Source: Azonexus hydrophilus (GTDB taxonomy: Bacteria; Pseudomonadota; Gammaproteobacteria; Burkholderiales; Rhodocyclaceae). From it: DNA of 64,000 nucleotides. Below are positions 1 to 8,574 of the stretch, piece by piece. Location of the stretch: contig NZ_MTHD01000001.1 in the NCBI RefSeq assembly GCF_001956855.1, forward strand, positions 434,001-498,000, in the 5' to 3' direction. Under the pieces are notes generated by a model, which was not told the DNA's origin, searched no databases, and saw only the letters and a program-made list of their open reading frames with translations. The first letter of the stretch is position 1. Each line of letters opens with the position of its first letter. The translations under genes were made by a program, and so were the position numbers.

Positions 1-1
1 C

Positions 2-958
2 ATCGTTGCCCAGAAGCTGGTCGATGCCAAGGTCAATGGCATCATCGGTCACCTGAATTCGGGCACCACGATCCCGGCTTCCAAGCTGTATTTCGATGCC
101 GGCATGCCGCAGGTTTCGCCGTCGGCGACCAATCCGAAGTACACGCAGCAGGGCTTCAACACCGCGTTCCGCGTCATGGCCAACGACATCCAGCAGGGTA
201 AGGTGCTCGGTGAGTTCGCCGTCAAGCAGGGCGCCAAGACCGTCGCCATCATCGATGACCGCACGGCTTACGGCCAGGGTCTCGCCGACGAATTCCGCAA
301 GGCTGCTGAAGCTGCCGGCCTGAAGGTCGTCGCCAACGAATATACCAACGACAAGGCGACCGACTTCAAGGCCATCCTGACCAAGATCAAGTCGAAGAAG
401 GCCGATCTCGTCTTCTTTGGCGGCATGGATGCCCAGGGCGGCCCGCTGGTCAAGCAGATGAAGGATCTCGGCATCAAGGCCAAGTTCCTCGGCGGCGACG
501 GTGTGTGTACGCCGGAGTTCATGAAACTGGGTGGCCCGGCTGCTGATGGCCAGTACTGCTCGCTGCCGGGCATGCCGCTCGAACAGCTGGCCAAGGGACC
601 GGAGTTCAAGAGCAAGTTCACGACCAAGTTCGGTTATGAAATCCAGCTCTACGCCCCGAACGTCTACGATGCCGTGATGGTCATCGCCGATTCCATGAAG
701 CGTGCCGACTCCATCGAGCCGGCCAAGTACCTGCCGGAAATCGGCAAGACCAACATGGAAGGTGTCAGCGGCAAGATCGAATTCGACGAATTCGGCGACC
801 TGAAGGGCGGCGCGATTTCCGTCTATCAGTACCAGGGCGGCACGCTGACCTACGTCGAGACGCTGGGTGGCGCGCCGGCCCCGGCCGCCGAGGCAGCGGC
901 AGCACCGGCAGCCGATGCGGCAGCAGCTCCGGCTGCAGCGGTCGAAGAGAAGAAGTAA
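2..958 (+). CDS. livK: Branched-chain amino acid ABC transporter, periplasmic binding protein (5' truncated)
   Basis: The reading frame is open from the first bases of the window, so the signal peptide and the N-terminal part are missing. What remains is a type I periplasmic binding fold of the LivJ/LivK (Peripla_BP_6) family, with stretches such as GIIGHLNSGTTIP, TVAIIDDRTAYGQG and DLVFFGGMDAQGGPLVKQM. It should bind leucine, isoleucine, valine or a related ligand and deliver it to LivHM. The order livK-livH-livM-livG-livF directly downstream supports this. The last 30 or so residues are an unusual Ala/Pro-rich tail ending in EEKK, beyond the normal end of the fold. Ligand specificity cannot be read from the sequence. 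Confidence 0.93.
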   Translation: MVAQKLVDAKVNGIIGHLNSGTTIPASKLYFDAGMPQVSPSATNPKYTQQGFNTAFRVMANDIQQGKVLGEFAVKQGAKTVAIIDDRTAYGQGLADEFRKAAEAAGLKVVANEYTNDKATDFKAILTKIKSKKADLVFFGGMDAQGGPLVKQMKDLGIKAKFLGGDGVCTPEFMKLGGPAADGQYCSLPGMPLEQLAKGPEFKSKFTTKFGYEIQLYAPNVYDAVMVIADSMKRADSIEPAKYLPEIGKTNMEGVSGKIEFDEFGDLKGGAISVYQYQGGTLTYVETLGGAPAPAAEAAAAPAADAAAAPAAAVEEKK

Positions 959-1028
959 GCAGCCAGTCTGCTCAGAGAAACGGCACCGCAAGGTGCCGTT
1001 TCCATATCTTGCGGTCAACGGATTCAAA

Positions 1029-1952
1029 ATGGATATTTTCCTGCAGCAGATCATCAACGGCCTGGTCCAGGGCAGCATCTACGCGCTTGTCGCGCTGGGC
1101 TACACCATGGTCTACGGCATCATGGGGCTGATCAATTTCGCACATGGCGAAGTGGTGATGATCGGTGCCCTGGTCAGCATTACCGTCACCAGTACCCTGG
1201 CTGCCGCCGGCATGCCGATCGGACTGGCCGGCCTGTTCGGGCTGGTGGCTGCGATACTGGTGTGCATGGCGCTTGGCTGGAGCCTGGAGCGCATTGCCTA
1301 CCGGCCCCTGCGCGGTTCGCCACGACTGACGCCGCTGATCACCGCGATCGGCATGTCGATCGTGCTGCAGAACCTGGCGATGATCATCTGGGGACGCAAC
1401 TACCTGACCTTCCCGCCCTTGCTGCCGAAAGTCAATTTCGAAGTAGCGGGCGCTCACTTCACGCTGGTTCAAGTGGCCATCGTGCTGCTGTCGGCCGCGA
1501 TGATGAGTGGTCTGGTCTTCCTCGTCTATCGCACCAAGCTTGGCATGGCGATGCGCGCGACGGCGCAGAATCCGGCCGTGGCCAGCCTGATGGGGGTCAA
1601 TATCAACCGCGTCATCGCCGCCGCCTTCGTTGTCGGCTCGGCACTGGCCGCGGTCGCCGGCGTGATGGTCGGCAGCTATTACGAAATCGCCCACTACCAG
1701 ATGGGCTTCATGCTCGGCCTGAAGGCCTTCACCGCCGCCGTCCTCGGCGGTATCGGCAATCTTGCCGGGGCGATGGCCGGCGGCGTGCTGCTCGGCGTCA
1801 TCGAGGCGCTGGGCGCCGGTTACATCGGCGATCTGACCGGTGGTTTCCTCGGCAGTCACTATCAGGACATCTTTGCCTTCGTCGTGCTGATCGGCGTGCT
1901 GATGTTCAAACCTTCCGGACTGTTCGGCGAGAAGACGGGAGACCGCGCATGA
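1029..1952 (+). CDS. livH: Branched-chain amino acid ABC transporter permease LivH
   Basis: Inner-membrane permease of 307 residues with about eight hydrophobic segments. The LivH signature is near the N-terminus (GLVQGSIYALVALGYTMVYG, then INFAHGE), and the conserved ILGGIGN-like loop that docks the ATPase appears as AAVLGGIGNLAGAMAGG. I chose the ATG at 1029 because it begins the family's normal N-terminus (MDIFLQQIINGLVQG); the upstream in-frame extension is the livK tail read in another frame. The stop overlaps the livM start (ATGA), so the two permeases are translationally coupled. Confidence 0.95.
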   Translation: MDIFLQQIINGLVQGSIYALVALGYTMVYGIMGLINFAHGEVVMIGALVSITVTSTLAAAGMPIGLAGLFGLVAAILVCMALGWSLERIAYRPLRGSPRLTPLITAIGMSIVLQNLAMIIWGRNYLTFPPLLPKVNFEVAGAHFTLVQVAIVLLSAAMMSGLVFLVYRTKLGMAMRATAQNPAVASLMGVNINRVIAAAFVVGSALAAVAGVMVGSYYEIAHYQMGFMLGLKAFTAAVLGGIGNLAGAMAGGVLLGVIEALGAGYIGDLTGGFLGSHYQDIFAFVVLIGVLMFKPSGLFGEKTGDRA

Positions 1953-3022
1953 AGAACTGGCTCAATCCCAAATCGATGACCGGCATCGCGCTGATTGCCA
2001 TCGCCCTGATCGTGCTGCCGCACGTGGTCGGCATGGGCGGCCAGGCCTGGGTGCGCATCCTCAATTTCGCCATCCTCTATGTTTTCCTGGCGCTCGGCCT
2101 GAACATCGTCGTCGGCTTTGCCGGCCTGCTCGATCTCGGCTACATCGCGTTCTACGCGGTCGGCGCCTATACCTGGGCGCTGCTGGCGAGTCCTCACTTC
2201 GGCCTGCATTTCCCGCTCTGGGCGATCCTGCCGATCGGCGCGCTGATGGCCTGCGTCTTTGGTGTGCTGCTCGGTTCGCCAACGCTCAAGCTGCGCGGCG
2301 ATTACCTGGCCATCGTCACGCTCGGCTTCGGCGAAATCATCCGCATCTTCCTGAACAACCTGAATTCGCCAGTGAACATCACCAATGGCCCGCAGGGAAT
2401 CACCCTGATCGATCCGGTCAAGATCGGCGATTTCAGTTTTTCCGGGACGACGCAGATTTTCGGCTTTGCGCTCAGTGGACCGCAGAAATACTATTACCTG
2501 CTGGTGGCGCTGGCGATCCTCGTCATCATCATCAACGTGCGCCTGCAGCATTCGCGGATCGGGCGCGCCTGGCAGGCCATCCGCGAGGACGAGATCGCCG
2601 CCAAGGCGGTCGGCATCAACACCCGCAACATCAAGTTGCTGGCTTTCGCCATGGGGGCTTCGTTCGGCGGTATCGCCGGCGGCATCTTCTCAGCGATGCA
2701 GGGTTTCGTCTCGCCGGAGAGTTTCTCGCTGATCGAATCCATCATGGTACTGGCGATGGTCGTGCTCGGCGGCATGGGTCATATCCCCGGCGTCATCCTC
2801 GGTGCCGTGTTGCTGACTTTCCTGCCCGAAGTGCTGCGTTACGCGGTGGGGCCAGTGCAGATGGCCCTGTTCGGCAAGATCCTGATCGATCCGGAAAGTC
2901 TGCGCATGCTGATCTTCGGCCTGGCACTGGTGCTGGTGATGCGCTTCAAGCCGGCCGGTCTGTGGCCGTCGCCGGAGCGCAGCCGGGAACTGAGTGACAA
3001 GCCGGTGGAGGCCGTCAAATGA
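1949..3022 (+). CDS. livM: Branched-chain amino acid ABC transporter permease LivM
   Basis: Second inner-membrane permease, 357 residues, with many hydrophobic helices. Family features include LNIVVGFAGLLDLGYIAFYAVGAY, LRGDYLAIVTLGFGEIIR and the late loop MVVLGGMGHIPGVILGA. It forms the LivHM channel heterodimer. The ATG at 1949 overlaps the livH stop by 4 nt and begins MKNWLNPKS before the first helix; the open frame extending further upstream has no LivM similarity. It overlaps livG the same way (ATGA at 3019). Confidence 0.95.
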   Translation: MKNWLNPKSMTGIALIAIALIVLPHVVGMGGQAWVRILNFAILYVFLALGLNIVVGFAGLLDLGYIAFYAVGAYTWALLASPHFGLHFPLWAILPIGALMACVFGVLLGSPTLKLRGDYLAIVTLGFGEIIRIFLNNLNSPVNITNGPQGITLIDPVKIGDFSFSGTTQIFGFALSGPQKYYYLLVALAILVIIINVRLQHSRIGRAWQAIREDEIAAKAVGINTRNIKLLAFAMGASFGGIAGGIFSAMQGFVSPESFSLIESIMVLAMVVLGGMGHIPGVILGAVLLTFLPEVLRYAVGPVQMALFGKILIDPESLRMLIFGLALVLVMRFKPAGLWPSPERSRELSDKPVEAVK

Positions 3023-3780
3023 GCGACATCCTTCTCGAAGCGAAAGCGGTGGCCAAGCACTTCGGTGGGGTCAAGGCATTGCAGGATGTTTCGCTGGCCA
3101 TCCGGCGCGGCGAGATTTACGGCCTGATCGGACCGAACGGTGCCGGCAAGACGACTTTCTTCAACTGCATGACCGGGCTGTACATTCCCGACGGCGGCGG
3201 CTTTGTTTTCGACGGCCAGCCGCTCAAGGCCGACGCGCCTGACCGCGCCGCCGAGCGCGGCATTGCCCGGACTTTCCAGAACATCCGGCTGTTCGGCAAC
3301 ATGACGGCGCTGGAAAACGTCATGGTCGGCCGTCATGTGCGGACCAAGGCCGGCGTCTTTGGCGCGATGCTGATGAACGCAGCGACGCGTGCGGAAGAGG
3401 CGGCGATCCGCCAGCGGGCCATCGACCTGCTGCATTACGTCGATATCGCCGACCGTGCCGACGACCTGGCCAAGAACCTGTCCTACGGCGACCAGCGGCG
3501 GCTGGAAATCGCCCGGGCGCTGGCCACCGAACCGAAACTGCTGTGCCTCGACGAACCGGCGGCAGGCATGAACGCCACCGAAACCGAGGAACTGCGCGTG
3601 CTCATCGAAGGCATCCGCAAGGACGGCACGACGGTGCTGCTGATCGAGCACGACGTCAAACTGGTCATGGGCCTGTGCGACCGCGTCGCGGTGCTTGACT
3701 ACGGGGCGCTGGTCATCGAGGATGTACCGGCGGTGGTACAGAAAGATCAACGTGTCATTGAGGCTTACCTAGGTGCTTGA
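3019..3780 (+). CDS. livG: Branched-chain amino acid ABC transporter ATP-binding protein LivG
   Basis: Cytoplasmic ATPase subunit, 253 residues. Walker A is GPNGAGKTT near residue 37, the Q-loop follows in FQNIRLFGNMTALENVMVG, the signature is LSYGDQRR rather than the usual LSGGQ, as is typical of LivG, and Walker B is LLCLDEPAAGMN. The C-terminal part (LLIEHDVKLVMGLCDRVAVLDYG) contains the switch histidine. It works with LivF to power LivHM. The start overlaps livM and the stop overlaps the livF start. Confidence 0.96.
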   Translation: MSDILLEAKAVAKHFGGVKALQDVSLAIRRGEIYGLIGPNGAGKTTFFNCMTGLYIPDGGGFVFDGQPLKADAPDRAAERGIARTFQNIRLFGNMTALENVMVGRHVRTKAGVFGAMLMNAATRAEEAAIRQRAIDLLHYVDIADRADDLAKNLSYGDQRRLEIARALATEPKLLCLDEPAAGMNATETEELRVLIEGIRKDGTTVLLIEHDVKLVMGLCDRVAVLDYGALVIEDVPAVVQKDQRVIEAYLGA

Positions 3781-4477
3781 AGTAACCGGACTCCACGTCG
3801 CCTATGGCGGCATCCAGGCGGTGCGCAGCATCACCTTCCATGTCAACGAAGGCGAGACGGTGGCGCTGATCGGCGCCAACGGCGCCGGCAAGACGACGAC
3901 GCTGAAGGCGATTTCGCGGGTGGTCAACGCGGTCGGTGGCGATGTGCATTTCTGCGGCGAGAAAATCATCGGCGTCGCGCCGCACGAGATCATCCGTAAA
4001 GGCATCGCGCTGGTGCCGGAAGGGCGCGGCGTCTTCCCGCGCCTGTCGGTGCTCGAGAACCTGCGCATGGGCGCCTTTGTCCGCGACGACAAGGCCGGGA
4101 TCGCGGCCGACATCGACCGCATGTACGCCTATTTCCCGCGGCTGAAGGAACGTGCCGACCAGTTGGCCGGCACGTTGTCAGGCGGTGAGCAGCAGATGCT
4201 GGCAATCGGCCGGGCGCTGATGAGCCGGCCGAAGATGTTGCTGCTCGACGAGCCGTCGATGGGTCTGGCGCCGATCATGGTGCAGAAGATCTTCGAGGTC
4301 ATCCGCAACGTGGCTGCGGCCGGCATGACCATCCTGCTGATCGAGCAGAATGCCAAGCTGGCGCTGGAAAGCAGCCAGCGTGCCTACGTCATGGAAAGCG
4401 GTGAAATCACCCTGAATGGCGAATCGGCGGCATTGCTGCACGATCCCAAGGTCAAGGCGGCCTATCTGGGCGAATAA
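3773..4477 (+). CDS. livF: Branched-chain amino acid ABC transporter ATP-binding protein LivF
   Basis: Second ATPase of the importer, 234 residues. Walker A is GANGAGKTT, the signature is LSGGEQQM and Walker B is LLLLDEPSMGLAP, with the typical LivF sequence VPEGRGVFPRLSVLENL. The start is a GTG at 3773, eight bases inside livG; no in-frame ATG lies near it, and the protein begins MLEVTGLHVAYGG as in other LivF proteins. It is the last gene of the liv operon. The next gene lies 177 bp downstream and is unrelated. Confidence 0.95.
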   Translation: MLEVTGLHVAYGGIQAVRSITFHVNEGETVALIGANGAGKTTTLKAISRVVNAVGGDVHFCGEKIIGVAPHEIIRKGIALVPEGRGVFPRLSVLENLRMGAFVRDDKAGIAADIDRMYAYFPRLKERADQLAGTLSGGEQQMLAIGRALMSRPKMLLLDEPSMGLAPIMVQKIFEVIRNVAAAGMTILLIEQNAKLALESSQRAYVMESGEITLNGESAALLHDPKVKAAYLGE

Positions 4478-4654
4478 ATCGGTATTCCCCTAAGGCAAGC
4501 AGGTGCTTGTTACCTTCGGGCAACAAAGCATGCCGGACGGCTGAAAAATGGGATTTGGCGGTTGCCTGTAACAATGTGACGGGACAGAATTCGCCCCGGC
4601 ATTCAAAATCCCTTTTCATCAGATGCAATCACGTTGCCGCCCGGCCCGATTCTC

Positions 4655-7237
4655 ATGACGCACGCCCTTGCCTACGAGCGCATTACCGCCCTCTATGCGA
4701 TAACGGCCGATCACCAGTCGGCCATGGACGAAAAGTTCAGCGCCCTGCTTGATCTCGGGCGTCAGACTTTCGAGCTGGATTTTGCCAGCATTGCGCACAT
4801 TGCCGATGATACGTACGAAGTCCTTGCTGTCTCGCCGGACAACGGCCTGCTGATGCCCGGTACCTGCCTGCCGCTGCGCCGGACTTACTGCAGCCGCACC
4901 ATTGCCTCACCCGAGCCGGTCGGTTTCGACCGGGCCACCGGGTCCGACTGGGAAAGCCACCCCTGTTTTCGCGAATTCCGTCTTGAAGCCTACCTCGGTG
5001 CGCGCATCCTGGTCGACGACGTGCCCTGGGGGACGCTGAGTTTTTCCAGCCGGGAACGCGTGGATCATCCGCATCCGGAAGAGGATTTTCTGTTCATCAA
5101 GCTGATGGCCCAATGGATTGGTCATGAACTTGAGCAGGGAATCCATGACGACAAGGTGGCCAGGCTCAACGAGGCGCAGAAAATGCTCGAAATCCAGGCA
5201 GCGCTGGCCCGGGCCAACGAGATCAGCCAGAGCATCGTGCATGCCATCGGTGAAGGCGTGGTCGGCGTCGAGGACGTGGCGCCGCATCGCATCCGTTTTC
5301 TCAATCCGGCGGCACAGGAATTGTTCGGCGTCAGGGAGGGCGAGGTCATTGACCAGCCGCTGGCCGCCATCATCCGGCGTTTTCCCGATGCGCCAGGGCA
5401 GACCGAGTGCCTGCTCAGCCGGCTGGTGCATGGCCAGACCTTCGAATGCATGATTTCAACGCCGGGTCGGGAAATGCCGTTCCCGGCGCAATTCGTGTCG
5501 TCGCACACGCTCGACGAGAGCGGCTTGATCGTGCTTACCGTGCAGGATGTCACCAGCCGCTGGGAGGCCGAGGAACAACTGCGCCTGGCCGAGCAGGTGT
5601 TCGAATACAGCCCGGAAGCCATTCTGGTGACCGATGGCGACGGCACCATCCTGCGCGTCAATCCTGCCTTCACGCTGATTACCGGCTATCCGCCGGAAGA
5701 TGCGATTGGCCGCAATCCGCGCATTCTCCGTTCCGACCGCCATGATGAGGCCTTCTACCGGGAAATGTGGCGCAGCCTGGCCGACGAGGACCACTGGCAC
5801 GGCGAGATCTGGGACCGGCGCAAGAATGGCGAAACCTATCCGAAGTGGCTGTGCATCAACGCGGTACGCCTGGCGCAGGGAAATACCCGCTATGTCGCCC
5901 TGTTTGCGGATATTTCGGAGCGCAAGGCGCACGAAGAGCGGATCGATTACCTGGCGCGCCACGATGCGCTGACCGGGCTGGCCAATCGCCGGCTGCTCGA
6001 AGACCGTTTCGCCAAATTGCTGGCGGCAGCCCGTCGCAGCGACGAAGGGGTGGCGCTGATGCTGATCGATCTGGATCGCTTCAAGCAGGTCAATGACAGC
6101 CTCGGCCACCAGGTCGGTGACCAGTTGCTGGTCGAGGTGGCGCGCCGCCTGAATGTCAGCGTTCGCGCCGGCGATACGGTTGCCCGTCTCGGCGGTGACG
6201 AATTCGTGGTCCTGCTGGCTGGTATCGAGAGTCATCGGGATGTCGTGCCGGTTGCCGAAAAGATCCAGGCGGCACTGGTGCAGGCAGTGCATACACCCAT
6301 GCATCTGCTGCATACCTCGCCGAGTATTGGTGTCAGCCTGTTTCCCGGGGATGGCGGCGATCTGGACAGTCTGCTGCAGGCGGCGGACATTGCCATGTAT
6401 CAGGTCAAGGCAGCCGGCAGGAATGCCTGGATGTTCTTCGAATCGCGCATGAACGACGAAGTGCGCATTCGTCACCGCCTGGAAACGGATCTGCGACTGG
6501 CGCTGGAACGCGGTGAGTTCCAGTTGCATTACCAGCCGCAGTTCGATGTCGACGGCGACGAAGTGATCGCCTGGGAAGCGCTGTTGCGTTGGCAACACCC
6601 GCTGCATGGCTGGATCGAGCCTGCTGATTTCATTCCGGTGGCCGAGGATATCGGCTTGATCCTGCCGCTCGGCGAATGGGTGCTGGAGGCAGCCTGCCGG
6701 GAAGCCGTGAAGTGGACTGACCAGCGATATGGCAATGAACGTGTGGCAGTCAATGTTTCTGCCCGTCAACTGGAGCAGGGGGATCTGGCTGGCATCGTCG
6801 CCCGGATTCTGCGTGAAACCGGACTGGCGCCGGGGCGACTGGAGCTTGAGCTGACCGAAAGCGCGCTGATGAGCAATACGCCACGGGTACAACAGACCCT
6901 GCGCGATCTGAAGGCACTTGGCGTGCATCTGACGCTGGACGATTTCGGTACCGGCTACTCCTCTCTCGCCTATCTGAGCACGTTCACCGTGGATCGGCTG
7001 AAAATAGACCGCTCGTTCATGCGCGATATTGAAAACAAGCCGAACAATGCGGCGATCATTCTCGCTGTCGTTGCCCTGGCCAAGGCGCTTGGCATGGAGG
7101 TCGTGGCCGAGGGGGTTGAAACCCTGCAGCAGCGGGCGTTTCTGGTCGGCAGCGGATGCCTGAAGGCGCAGGGCTTCCTGTATGCCAGACCCATGCCGGC
7201 CGGATCGGTGGCAGCATTCATGCCGGCCAGGCAATAA
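4655..7237 (+). CDS. Sensor protein with GAF, two PAS, GGDEF and EAL domains (cyclic di-GMP turnover)
   Basis: A soluble-looking protein of about 860 residues without membrane segments. Order: GAF (about 20-165), a helical linker, PAS (about 195-300), a second PAS/PAC (about 305-430), GGDEF (about 435-590) and EAL (about 600-850). The cyclase motif GGDEF is intact at residues 513-517 and is preceded at the right distance by RAGD, the RxxD inhibitory I-site. The phosphodiesterase motif EALLRW (about 641), DDFGTGYSSL and VVAEGVET are intact, so both activities are possible. The ligands of GAF and PAS are unknown. I use the ATG at 4655; a TTG at 4634 is in frame, and neither has a clear ribosome binding site. 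Confidence 0.93.
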   Translation: MTHALAYERITALYAITADHQSAMDEKFSALLDLGRQTFELDFASIAHIADDTYEVLAVSPDNGLLMPGTCLPLRRTYCSRTIASPEPVGFDRATGSDWESHPCFREFRLEAYLGARILVDDVPWGTLSFSSRERVDHPHPEEDFLFIKLMAQWIGHELEQGIHDDKVARLNEAQKMLEIQAALARANEISQSIVHAIGEGVVGVEDVAPHRIRFLNPAAQELFGVREGEVIDQPLAAIIRRFPDAPGQTECLLSRLVHGQTFECMISTPGREMPFPAQFVSSHTLDESGLIVLTVQDVTSRWEAEEQLRLAEQVFEYSPEAILVTDGDGTILRVNPAFTLITGYPPEDAIGRNPRILRSDRHDEAFYREMWRSLADEDHWHGEIWDRRKNGETYPKWLCINAVRLAQGNTRYVALFADISERKAHEERIDYLARHDALTGLANRRLLEDRFAKLLAAARRSDEGVALMLIDLDRFKQVNDSLGHQVGDQLLVEVARRLNVSVRAGDTVARLGGDEFVVLLAGIESHRDVVPVAEKIQAALVQAVHTPMHLLHTSPSIGVSLFPGDGGDLDSLLQAADIAMYQVKAAGRNAWMFFESRMNDEVRIRHRLETDLRLALERGEFQLHYQPQFDVDGDEVIAWEALLRWQHPLHGWIEPADFIPVAEDIGLILPLGEWVLEAACREAVKWTDQRYGNERVAVNVSARQLEQGDLAGIVARILRETGLAPGRLELELTESALMSNTPRVQQTLRDLKALGVHLTLDDFGTGYSSLAYLSTFTVDRLKIDRSFMRDIENKPNNAAIILAVVALAKALGMEVVAEGVETLQQRAFLVGSGCLKAQGFLYARPMPAGSVAAFMPARQ

Positions 7238-7345
7238 CCCTACTCGCGAAATAGTTGGCCTTGCGACGCATTCTCATCTAGTGTTGAGCCGGATGCGACG
7301 CGTTTCAACAAGCGCCGGGACACCCCAGGCAAGGGAGATGGACCG

Positions 7346-7954
7346 ATGAAAAAGAAAAGCAATGGTCAGTATTTGGAAAGCAGCCGGCGCGGCGAGATTC
7401 TTGTCGCAGCAGCCGAGCTGTTCCGGGCGAAGGGTTACGAGGCAACCACCATTCGCGACATCACCACGGCGGTCGGCATTGCCTCGGGCTCGACCTTTTG
7501 CCATTTTCGCAGCAAGCGGGAGATTCTTGACGCGGTTGCCATCGAGGGCATGCGCCATGTGCTTTCGGGGGCCGAGGCCGTCGTCAGGCGCAGTCTGGCG
7601 CCGGAAGAGTGCCTGCGGGTGCTGATGCGCCAGCACATCGGATTCCTCCACGACCCGCCGGCCCGGGATTTCGTGACGGTGCTGCTGTACGAATCGCGGG
7701 CACTGTCTGTCGCAGCGCAAAAGGAAGTCAGGTTGCTGATGACGCGCTACGAGGAAATCTGGAAAGCCTGCCTGCAAGGTCTGGCGACGGTTCCGGTCGG
7801 GCCGGTCCGCGAATCGCTGCTGCATCGTCTGCTGTTCGGTGCGCTGAACTGGAGTGTGCACTGGTATTCGCCCGGTGACGATCCGCCGCCCGAGGTGCTG
7901 GCCGAAGAACTGGCCGGGCTGGTCCTGCCGGCCATGCGGGTCAGTGCCGAATGA
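7346..7954 (+). CDS. TetR/AcrR family transcriptional regulator
   Basis: A 202-residue regulator. The N-terminal helix-turn-helix is clear (ILVAAAELFRAKGYEATTIRDI, then AVGIASGSTFCHFRSKREIL). The C-terminal ligand domain contains LFGALNWSVHWYSPGDDPPPE, a pattern I associate with TetR proteins of fatty-acid and acyl-CoA control. That makes lipid or acyl-CoA sensing plausible but unproven. A purine-rich site (AAGGGAGATGG) precedes the ATG. It ends 3 bp from the stop of the opposing LysE-type gene. No target operon is apparent. Confidence 0.9.
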   Translation: MKKKSNGQYLESSRRGEILVAAAELFRAKGYEATTIRDITTAVGIASGSTFCHFRSKREILDAVAIEGMRHVLSGAEAVVRRSLAPEECLRVLMRQHIGFLHDPPARDFVTVLLYESRALSVAAQKEVRLLMTRYEEIWKACLQGLATVPVGPVRESLLHRLLFGALNWSVHWYSPGDDPPPEVLAEELAGLVLPAMRVSAE

Positions 7955-7957
7955 GCT

Positions 7958-8572
7958 TCAGCGGCCGCTCAGCAACTTGATGCCGAAACCGATCAGGACC
8001 ATCCCGGCGAGCTTTTCCAGCAGCTTGCCGATGCCCGGATTGGCGCGCATCCGCCGGCTCAGCGTGCGGGCCAGGAAAATCGCCGTCAGGCAGTAGAGCA
8101 GGGTCAGGCCGGCAATGCTTGCGGCCATGAAGGCAAAGGTCGCCAGCCCGCGGTGCTGCACCGGGTCCACGAACAGTGGAAAGAAGGCCATGTAGAAAAT
8201 GATCGCTTTCGGATTGAGCAGCGTGATCATCATCGCCTGACGCAGATAATGGTAGGGCTTGATGTCGAGGATCGGCGTGGCGCCGGGCCTGGTCAGCAGC
8301 ATCCGGGTGCCGAGCCAGGCCAGATAGGCGGCGCCGCCCCACTGGATGGCGGTGAATACGGCCGGATGGGCGGCCAGGGCTGCAGCAACGCCGGCAACCG
8401 CCAGCCACATCAGGACCTGATCGCCGAGGATGACGCCAAAGGTCGCCGCCAGTCCGCCACGAACGCCGCCCTTGGTGGTCGAGGTCAGCAGCGCCAGGTT
8501 GCCCGGCCCCGGAATGGCCAGGAAAACCAGCACGGCAACGACGAAGGCGGGGTAGTCGGCAACGCCGAACAT
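7958..8572 (-). CDS. LysE/RhtB family amino acid exporter
   Basis: A 204-residue inner-membrane protein with about six hydrophobic segments. The family signature is near the N-terminus (FLAIPGPGNLALLTSTTKGGVRGG), followed by LNPKAIIFYMAFFPLFVDP. Members export lysine, homoserine, threonine or similar compounds; the substrate here is unknown. The start at 8572 gives the family N-terminus MFGVADYPAF and lies 2 bp after the stop of the upstream reductase gene on the same strand, so the two are probably co-transcribed. Confidence 0.9.
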   Translation of the reverse strand: MFGVADYPAFVVAVLVFLAIPGPGNLALLTSTTKGGVRGGLAATFGVILGDQVLMWLAVAGVAAALAAHPAVFTAIQWGGAAYLAWLGTRMLLTRPGATPILDIKPYHYLRQAMMITLLNPKAIIFYMAFFPLFVDPVQHRGLATFAFMAASIAGLTLLYCLTAIFLARTLSRRMRANPGIGKLLEKLAGMVLIGFGIKLLSGR

Positions 8573-8574
8573 GC

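Noticed and set aside
4478-4654. A CAAGC/GCTTG repeat after livF (4496-4509) as a terminator, and a sigma54-like sequence near 4550.
   Set aside because: The stem is only 5-6 bp with no T run, and the GG/GC spacing does not fit a sigma54 promoter. I see nothing certain in this gap.
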